From Deltaproteobacteria bacterium (lineage in GTDB: Bacteria; Myxococcota; Polyangia; Haliangiales; Haliangiaceae): a stretch of 25,407 bases of DNA. The translations under genes were made by a program, and so were the position numbers. The stretch is from the NCBI GenBank assembly GCA_018262455.1, contig JAGSPR010000040.1:1-25407 (forward strand). Direction: 5' to 3'. The notes under the pieces were generated by a model, which had not been told where the DNA came from, ran no database searches, and saw only the letters and a program-made list of their open reading frames with translations. Of this stretch, positions 21,290 to 25,407 are shown one piece after another; position 1 is the stretch's first letter, and each line of letters begins with the position of its first letter.

Positions 21290-21304
21290 GACAACGGTTG
21301 TCAA
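21290..21304 (-). promoter_or_regulatory. Palindrome overlapping a TTGACA box upstream of the 52-aa gene
   Basis: GACAAC-G-GTTGTC (21290-21302) is a perfect inverted repeat. On the minus strand it overlaps a consensus -35 hexamer TTGACA (21299-21304). The corresponding -10 near 21275-21281 is poor (TACTCG/GGTACT). A regulator bound here would block the minus promoter and sits 86 bp from the divergent start, so it may control both genes. Confidence 0.35.
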
Positions 21305-21337
21305 CCTCGCTCGACGACGTCTAAGGGGCAGGCTAGA

Positions 21338-21366
21338 TTGCTTTCCCCGGCGGATGTCCTTACGAT
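21338..21366 (+). promoter_or_regulatory. Putative promoter of the kinase-like gene
   Basis: TTGCTT (21338-21343) and TACGAT (21361-21366, 4 of 6) are spaced 17 bp apart. This one has a normal leader of about 30 nt, with GAGG (21389-21392) as Shine-Dalgarno 11 nt before the ATG, in contrast to the leaderless arrangement elsewhere. Confidence 0.4.
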
Positions 21367-21403
21367 CCACATACCTAGCGCGCAACTTGAGGCCAGCCGA
21401 ACG

Positions 21404-23149
21404 ATGAAGCTCTGTCCCAAATGCCTGAAGCAATTCAGCGATGACGCGAACTTCTGCCCGGTCGATGCGGCCCGATTGAGCCCCATCGACCCCGGCGAGG
21501 CGACCGAGGCCACCGAAACCGATTCGCTGTCGGCCCGGTTTTCGCTCGGGGCGCCGCTCGGAGGCTCGCGCACCGGGGCCGTGCACCGAGCGACCGACAA
21601 GCAGGGCGGCCCGGACGTGGCCATCAAATTCGTCGCTCGAGCAGTCACCGCGCTGCCGGGGGTCGCCCAGCGGCTCGAGCGCGAGCTCAAGCAACTCGAG
21701 CGCGTCCAGAGCGCTGGTGTCGCCAAGGTCCTCGCCTCGGGCAACCGTGGCGACGTGCCGTGGGTCGCCCTCGAGTTGGTCGACGGAGCCCAGACCTTGG
21801 CCGATGCGATCAACGCCCGTGGCCCGATCGCGCTCGATCAGTCCGCGCACCTCATCGAGGCGATCGGCGAGGCGCTCATCGAGGCGGCGCAAGTCGGCGT
21901 CGTCCACCGCGACCTCGCACCGAAGAACGTGCTGTTCGCCGGCTCGGAGATCAAGCTCATCAACTTCTCGCTGCCGGTGCCGACCAACGAACGCGTGCCG
22001 GGCGTCCCCGAGTTCGTGGCGCCCGAGCAGGTCGATGGCAAGCCGGTGGACCAGCGCTCCAACCTCTACAGCCTGGGCGCGCTCTACTACTACGTCCTCA
22101 CCGGCCAGACCGTGCACGGCGGTTCGGTGGAGGACGTGCATCGTGCGCACGTCAACAGTGCGATCACGACGCCGTCGTCGCTCGCGCCGATTCCCGCCCC
22201 GGTCGAGGCCGTGATCATGCGGGCCCTCGATCGCAGCCCGACCAAGCGGTTTCTGACCGTCCGCCAGTTCGTCGACGAGGTCGGCCGTGTTGCCCGCGGC
22301 GAGAGCGAAGTCCGCACCACCCAGCCGATGGGCAAGGTGGCTCGCCCGAAGGCCGAGCTCGTGGAGACCTTGCTCGGCGTCCGCTCGGGCCCGATCGCCG
22401 CACCCCACGCGAACGTCCCGTCCGCGGTCGTTGCGGCCCCACCCGTGGCCGCCGCGACGAACCAGGCGGTCGGCCAGCACACCGTGATCGGCATGGCATC
22501 CGGATCCGGCCACGCGCCGCCGGCTGCTCACGCCAACGTTCCGCCGACGGCTGGCGAGCGTTCGCCGTGGGCGCCTCCTTCGAGCAACGAAGCTGGCGCG
22601 ATGGCCGTTGCGGCGATGCCCGCGACCACGACCCCACCCGTCGTGGCGGCCCCCGTCGTGGCGGCCCCCGTCGTGGCGGCCCCCGTCGTGGCGGCCCCCG
22701 TCGTGGCGGCCCCCGTCGTGGCGGCCCCGCAGGTCGCGGCACCCGCCGGCAAGAAGGCCAAGGGCGAGGGCGAGAGCAAGGGCAAGTTCCGCGAGACGAT
22801 GTGGTTCAAGAAGGGCGAGCTCGACGCCCAGGCAGCGCAGGCTGCCGCCGAGGAGCGCGTGAACACCGGCAAGGATGCGGTGGGCGACAAGGCCGACTCG
22901 CTGCCGATCGACGAGCGCTACAAGGACGATGGCTCGATCACCCGCGGTGACAAGGAGAAGTACAGCCTTCGCACCGGCGGAACCCAGATGATGTCGGCGA
23001 TCAAGGACAGCGACCTCGGCGCCGGCACGTCGCGCGTGTCAGAGGACGCCTTGATCGGTGAGATGAAGGGCGGGCGTCAGTGGATCTTCTTCGCCATCAT
23101 CGGCGGATTGGTCGCGATCGGGATCATCATCTTCTTCGTCTCTCGCTGA
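21404..23149 (+). CDS. Zinc-ribbon Ser/Thr kinase homologue with altered active site and C-terminal membrane anchor
   Basis: A 581-residue protein. Residues 1-25 form a zinc ribbon (CPKC at 4-7, then C18). Residues 46-295 are a bacterial eukaryotic-like kinase fold: degenerate Gly loop, VAIK with K75, VVHRDLAPKN (HRD 168-170, Lys of HRDLKPEN replaced by Ala), and GVPEFVAPEQ in activation-segment position. The Mg-binding DFG is replaced by NFS (187-189), and the helix-F Asp appears as Asn in QRSNLYSLG. It is therefore a predicted pseudokinase or weak kinase. Residues 300-455 are an Ala/Pro-rich linker with six PVVAA repeats. A charged segment follows, and a single TM helix (about 560-580) ends the protein, so the kinase fold stays cytoplasmic as a tail-anchored protein with no external sensor. 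Its last 23 bp overlap the convergent MDR gene. Confidence 0.88.
   Translation: MKLCPKCLKQFSDDANFCPVDAARLSPIDPGEATEATETDSLSARFSLGAPLGGSRTGAVHRATDKQGGPDVAIKFVARAVTALPGVAQRLERELKQLERVQSAGVAKVLASGNRGDVPWVALELVDGAQTLADAINARGPIALDQSAHLIEAIGEALIEAAQVGVVHRDLAPKNVLFAGSEIKLINFSLPVPTNERVPGVPEFVAPEQVDGKPVDQRSNLYSLGALYYYVLTGQTVHGGSVEDVHRAHVNSAITTPSSLAPIPAPVEAVIMRALDRSPTKRFLTVRQFVDEVGRVARGESEVRTTQPMGKVARPKAELVETLLGVRSGPIAAPHANVPSAVVAAPPVAAATNQAVGQHTVIGMASGSGHAPPAAHANVPPTAGERSPWAPPSSNEAGAMAVAAMPATTTPPVVAAPVVAAPVVAAPVVAAPVVAAPVVAAPQVAAPAGKKAKGEGESKGKFRETMWFKKGELDAQAAQAAAEERVNTGKDAVGDKADSLPIDERYKDDGSITRGDKEKYSLRTGGTQMMSAIKDSDLGAGTSRVSEDALIGEMKGGRQWIFFAIIGGLVAIGIIIFFVSR
22637..22726 (+). repeat. 15-bp in-frame tandem repeat, six identical copies
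   Basis: CCCGTCGTGGCGGCC is repeated six times without a single difference, encoding six PVVAA units in the linker of the kinase-like protein. A diverged seventh unit (PQVAA) follows. Perfect identity at wobble positions indicates recent expansion, so copy number probably varies between strains. Each unit changes linker length by five residues and never shifts the frame. Confidence 0.95.
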
Positions 23150-23996
23150 CGATCGAGCGCATCAGCTCGTTCGCGCCGTGGAAGTCCGTCGACGTGCCGT
23201 CGGCCAGATCGATCTCGCCTTTGACGCACATCGCCGCTGCCTCGACGACGAGGTCGGGATGGGCGCCCGCGACCCCGATGACGGTGACCTCGCGCGTGGC
23301 GAGCTCGCCAGGCAGCGCGCGGCCAGGCGCGAGGACAGTCAGGGTGGCGCGTGGCCCCGCGAGCCCGGCCGCGAGCTCGACGGCCTCCGGGGTGATCGCG
23401 ATCACCCGCCAGGGCCGTGCGCCGTTGCCTTGCGTGGCGATCGACGCGAGCACCGCGGCGCGAACCTCGTCGAGCATGCCGCCGCCCACGGCTGGCGCGA
23501 CCGCGGCTCCATGCGCGCGCAGCCAGTCACCCCAGGCGGCGCGCGCCGGATCGGCGACCACGGCCGGCGCGATGCCCTTGGCCCGCAGGATCTCGACCAG
23601 GAAGCGCGTGATCGGCGACGCCCCGACGAGCACGACGGGATCGCGAGCCGCGAGCCCGGTTCGCGCATAGAGCGTGTACGCGGTCGCGACCTCCCCGGCG
23701 ACCGCCGCACCCGCGGGGCTCGGCAACGCGAGGCCGTCGTCGAGGCTGACGAGCCAGCGACCGGTCGCGATCAGGTGATCGCCGATCACGTTCCGCCGTC
23801 TCGCGAGCGGGCACACGGGCGCGCCGCCACGTCGGCAGACCTCGCACTCGCCACACGGATCGATCGGGCCGACGAGCACGCGGCGCCCCACCAGCGAGGT
23901 CGCTCGTGTGCCGGCCTTCCGGACGAGCCCCATCGCGGCGGAGCCCTGGGTCGCCTCGACCTCGACCTCGACGTCGTCGTCGCCGAGCTCGCTCAC
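23127..23996 (-). CDS. Truncated zinc-type MDR (alcohol dehydrogenase-like) protein
   Basis: A 289-residue protein from a GTG overlapping the upstream stop (GTGA, 23993-23996). Residues about 35-65 carry the structural-zinc lobe of medium-chain dehydrogenases (GRRVLVGPIDPCGECEVCRR, with Cys 48, 51, 54 and 62). A Rossmann-like half follows (PVVLVGASPITRFLVEILRA, then VVADPA). The usual N-terminal 60-70 residues that hold the catalytic zinc Cys and the GHE motif are missing: the equivalent position reads QGSAAMGLV, and an acidic 14-residue lead takes the place of the catalytic half-domain. The normal length is about 340-360. NAD(P)-dependent catalysis by the standard mechanism is therefore doubtful; the protein may be binding-only or use another chemistry. 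It is coupled to the disordered protein upstream. The family call is secure, substrate and activity are unknown. Confidence 0.75.
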   Translation of the reverse strand: MSELGDDDVEVEVEATQGSAAMGLVRKAGTRATSLVGRRVLVGPIDPCGECEVCRRGGAPVCPLARRRNVIGDHLIATGRWLVSLDDGLALPSPAGAAVAGEVATAYTLYARTGLAARDPVVLVGASPITRFLVEILRAKGIAPAVVADPARAAWGDWLRAHGAAVAPAVGGGMLDEVRAAVLASIATQGNGARPWRVIAITPEAVELAAGLAGPRATLTVLAPGRALPGELATREVTVIGVAGAHPDLVVEAAAMCVKGEIDLADGTSTDFHGANELMRSIVSERRRR

Positions 23997-24439
23997 CAGT
24001 CGTCGTGGCCGCGCCGCTTGGGCGGGGGGCTGCTCTCGGGCTCGAGATCGGGATCGAGCATGGTGGGCCCGCCAAACGAGTCGCGCGAAGGCGCCGGTGG
24101 CGTCCCGATCGCGGTGGACTCGGCCTCGTGCTGGTTGCGGGCGTCGAACGCCATCGCGAAGTCGTCGCCTTCGTTCTCGTAGTGCGACTCCTCGATCAGC
24201 GCGCCCTCATCGACGTCCAGGGCCTCGTCCGCAGGGTCGAACGCGGCGAGCGGCGGCGGCGTTCCGACCCGGCCGCGTGGGCTGGGCGGTGCGGTGCGCG
24301 GTCCGCTTGCCGAGCCTGCCGCGCTCGGCAAGGCCTGAGCCGCTGGCACCGGGGCGGGCGCCGCGTGGGCCGCGACGGGGAGTCCTTGCTTCGCGCGCCA
24401 GGTGGTGAGCGCGACCACGAGGTCGTCGTACGGAATCAT
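23993..24439 (-). CDS. Acidic, Pro/Ala-rich protein of unknown function
   Basis: A 148-residue protein from the ATG at 24439. The first 22 residues (MIPYDDLVVALTTWRAKQGL) form a likely amphipathic helix. The rest is low complexity: Ala/Pro-rich, then acidic (DPADEALDVDEGALIEESHY), ending in PPPKRRGHDDW, probably disordered. There is no signal peptide or TM segment. Its stop codon overlaps the start of the MDR-type gene, so the two are translationally coupled and may work together. An in-frame start at 24535 would run over the divergent pgeF start and adds basic, Pro-rich sequence, so it is rejected. TACCGT lies exactly 6 nt before the chosen ATG. Confidence 0.65.
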   Translation of the reverse strand: MIPYDDLVVALTTWRAKQGLPVAAHAAPAPVPAAQALPSAAGSASGPRTAPPSPRGRVGTPPPLAAFDPADEALDVDEGALIEESHYENEGDDFAMAFDARNQHEAESTAIGTPPAPSRDSFGGPTMLDPDLEPESSPPPKRRGHDDW

Positions 24440-24445
24440 GACTCG

Positions 24446-24451
24446 ACGGTA
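24446..24451 (-). promoter_or_regulatory. Putative -10 element for the acidic-protein/MDR operon
   Basis: TACCGT on the minus strand fits TAnnnT and ends exactly 6 nt before the ATG at 24439, as at three other operon-first genes here. No good -35 and no Shine-Dalgarno is seen. Confidence 0.3.
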
Positions 24452-24511
24452 CCATGGCGCCTGGACCGGCAGTGGTGACGACCGCGGAGACCGGGTAGGG
24501 TCCCGTGCGCA

Positions 24512-25273
24512 ATGGACGCCCAGATCCGGCTGCACCGTTCACCCGTGCTCCCGAGCGACGGGTTTGTTCATGGATTCCCCGAGCGTACCGGCGGCGTGTC
24601 CACCGGGCCACGCAGCTCGCTCAACCTGGGCGCGCGGTGGGGAGATGACAGGGCGAACGTCGAGGAGAACCGCCGCCGGCTCGCGGCGTACGCGGGCTAC
24701 GATCACGCGCAGCTCGTCATCACCCGCCACGTCCACGGCACCAACGTCTGGAAAGTTGGCGAGCCGCTCGCCGAGGGCGCCGAGTTTGACGGGCTCGTGT
24801 GCGATCGCGTGGGTCCGGTACTCGGCGCGTTCGCTGCTGACTGCATCCCGATGCTGTTCGCGGAGCCCGACGCCCGGGTGTGTGCGGCCGCGCATGCGGG
24901 GTGGCGTGGCACCGCCCGAGGCATCGCGGCCAACGTCGTGACCCGCATGATCGAGCTGCGTGCCCGACCCGATCGCGTGCGGGTCGCGCTCGGCCCTTCG
25001 ATCGGTCCGTGTTGCTTCGAGGTCGGACCCGAGGTGGTGGCCGAGTTCCGCGCCGCGCTCGGCGAGCTCCCGGGCCTGGTCGTCGCCGGCCCCCGCAAGG
25101 ACCACCTCGATCTACGGGTCGCCTCGCGCGCGGTGCTCGAGCGTGCCGGCGTCCGTCCCGAGCACATCGACGACCGGCCGCCCTGCACGCGCTGCGAGGG
25201 CGACCGGTTCTTCAGCTACCGCCGCGACGGCAAGGAAGGCGGCGTGCACATGGGGTTCATCGGCCTGCGCTAG
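24512..25273 (+). CDS. pgeF: Peptidoglycan editing factor / multicopper-like purine nucleoside phosphorylase (YfiH family)
   Basis: A 253-residue cytosolic protein of the DUF152/laccase-domain family. Conserved metal-site residues are visible: ITRHVHGTNV (H75), FAADCIPMLF (C111) and AAHAGWRGTARGI (H128). Other family marks are the HGFPERTGGVSTGP start, LGPSIGPCCFEVG, and a C-terminal CTRCEGDRFFSYRRDGK. Members have been described as purine nucleoside phosphorylase/adenosine deaminase-like enzymes and, in E. coli, as a factor that removes mis-incorporated residues from peptidoglycan precursors. The length is typical. The ATG at 24512 is the only good start. It is monocistronic in this window, divergent from the acidic-protein gene and followed by several hairpins. 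Confidence 0.94.
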   Translation: MDAQIRLHRSPVLPSDGFVHGFPERTGGVSTGPRSSLNLGARWGDDRANVEENRRRLAAYAGYDHAQLVITRHVHGTNVWKVGEPLAEGAEFDGLVCDRVGPVLGAFAADCIPMLFAEPDARVCAAAHAGWRGTARGIAANVVTRMIELRARPDRVRVALGPSIGPCCFEVGPEVVAEFRAALGELPGLVVAGPRKDHLDLRVASRAVLERAGVRPEHIDDRPPCTRCEGDRFFSYRRDGKEGGVHMGFIGLR

Positions 25274-25287
25274 TTCGCCTTGCGCCA

Positions 25288-25302
25288 TGACCCTTCGGGT
25301 CA
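25288..25302. terminator. Hairpin TGACCC-TTC-GGGTCA after pgeF
   Basis: Perfect 6-bp stem with a TTC loop, 14 nt after the pgeF stop codon. First of a series of hairpins with the same loop. No T-tract. Confidence 0.5.
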
Positions 25303-25323
25303 CCGAGTCCGCTTCGCGTCCTC

Positions 25324-25336
25324 GCTGCTTCGCAGC
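25324..25336. terminator. Hairpin GCTGC-TTC-GCAGC
   Basis: Perfect 5-bp stem with a TTC loop in the non-coding tail of the window. Same loop as its neighbours. Terminator or structured RNA role uncertain. Confidence 0.35.
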
Positions 25337-25356
25337 CCGGCGCGGCAGACTACGCG

Positions 25357-25380
25357 GGGAACGCGCCTTCGGCGCTTCCC
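25357..25380. terminator. Strong hairpin with 10 paired bases and TTC loop
   Basis: GGGAA-c-GCGCC TTC GGCGC-TTCCC: ten base pairs with one bulged C. It is the most stable structure in the final 130 bp and the best candidate for the pgeF transcript end, although a T-tract is absent. Nothing else is recognisable between 25381 and the window end. Confidence 0.5.
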
Positions 25381-25407
25381 GCTAGTTGCAATGCTGCTCA
25401 GATAAGG

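Overview
The window is very GC-rich, with third codon positions almost all G or C and many GTG starts. It carries two NtrC-type sigma-54 regulator/kinase pairs, a Ser/Thr-kinase-like protein, several lineage-type lipoproteins and small basic proteins, and a MinD/J/RodZ-like fusion. Together these point to a chromosome of a Myxococcota (former Deltaproteobacteria) bacterium, probably of the Polyangia side. That assignment rests on gene style, not on a marker gene. I see no mobile element, CRISPR array, rRNA or tRNA.

Layout. (1) 1-438 (-): 5' part of a PspA/IM30 gene running off the edge. (2) 439-949: about 500 bp without an intact gene, holding a LysR-like tail fragment, a GGGCAC repeat and a nested hairpin. 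(3) 950-6160 (-): three-gene operon of multi-TM/GAF sensor kinase, NtrC-type regulator and predicted outer-membrane protein, with overlapping or near-overlapping ends. (4) 6261-9621 (+): selA, the MinD-like/J-like/RodZ-like fusion, and an 88-residue conserved-looking protein. (5) 9602-10867 (-): RluD-type pseudouridine synthase, overlapping the 88-residue gene tail to tail. (6) 10957-12027 (+): rhomboid protease. (7) 12067-16451 (-): second signalling operon of solute-binding-type lipoprotein, dCache/HAMP sensor kinase and NtrC-type regulator. (8) 16511-21103 (+): housekeeping run yicC, gmk, a lipoprotein and bifunctional rel. The usual yicC-gmk-rpoZ-spoT order is kept, but a lipoprotein sits where rpoZ is often found. 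(9) 21106-21264 (-): 52-residue very basic protein, divergent from a tail-anchored pseudokinase-like protein (21404-23149, +). (10) 23127-24439 (-): a disordered acidic protein translationally coupled to a truncated zinc-type MDR dehydrogenase homologue. (11) 24512-25273 (+): pgeF/YfiH, followed by a cluster of hairpins with TTC loops.

Functional themes. Two membrane sensor modules feed sigma-54 activators: one is linked to an outer-membrane protein, the other to a substrate-binding lipoprotein. The rel/gmk/yicC block links nucleotide supply, RNA turnover and the stringent response. A recurring signal is a -10-like TAnnnT element ending exactly 6 nt before the start codon in front of several operon-first genes, suggesting leaderless transcripts. 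Genes inside operons instead use GTGA stop/start overlaps. The most unusual proteins are the MinD/J/RodZ-like fusion (7718-9322) and the zinc-ribbon, DFG-less, tail-anchored kinase homologue (21404-23149).
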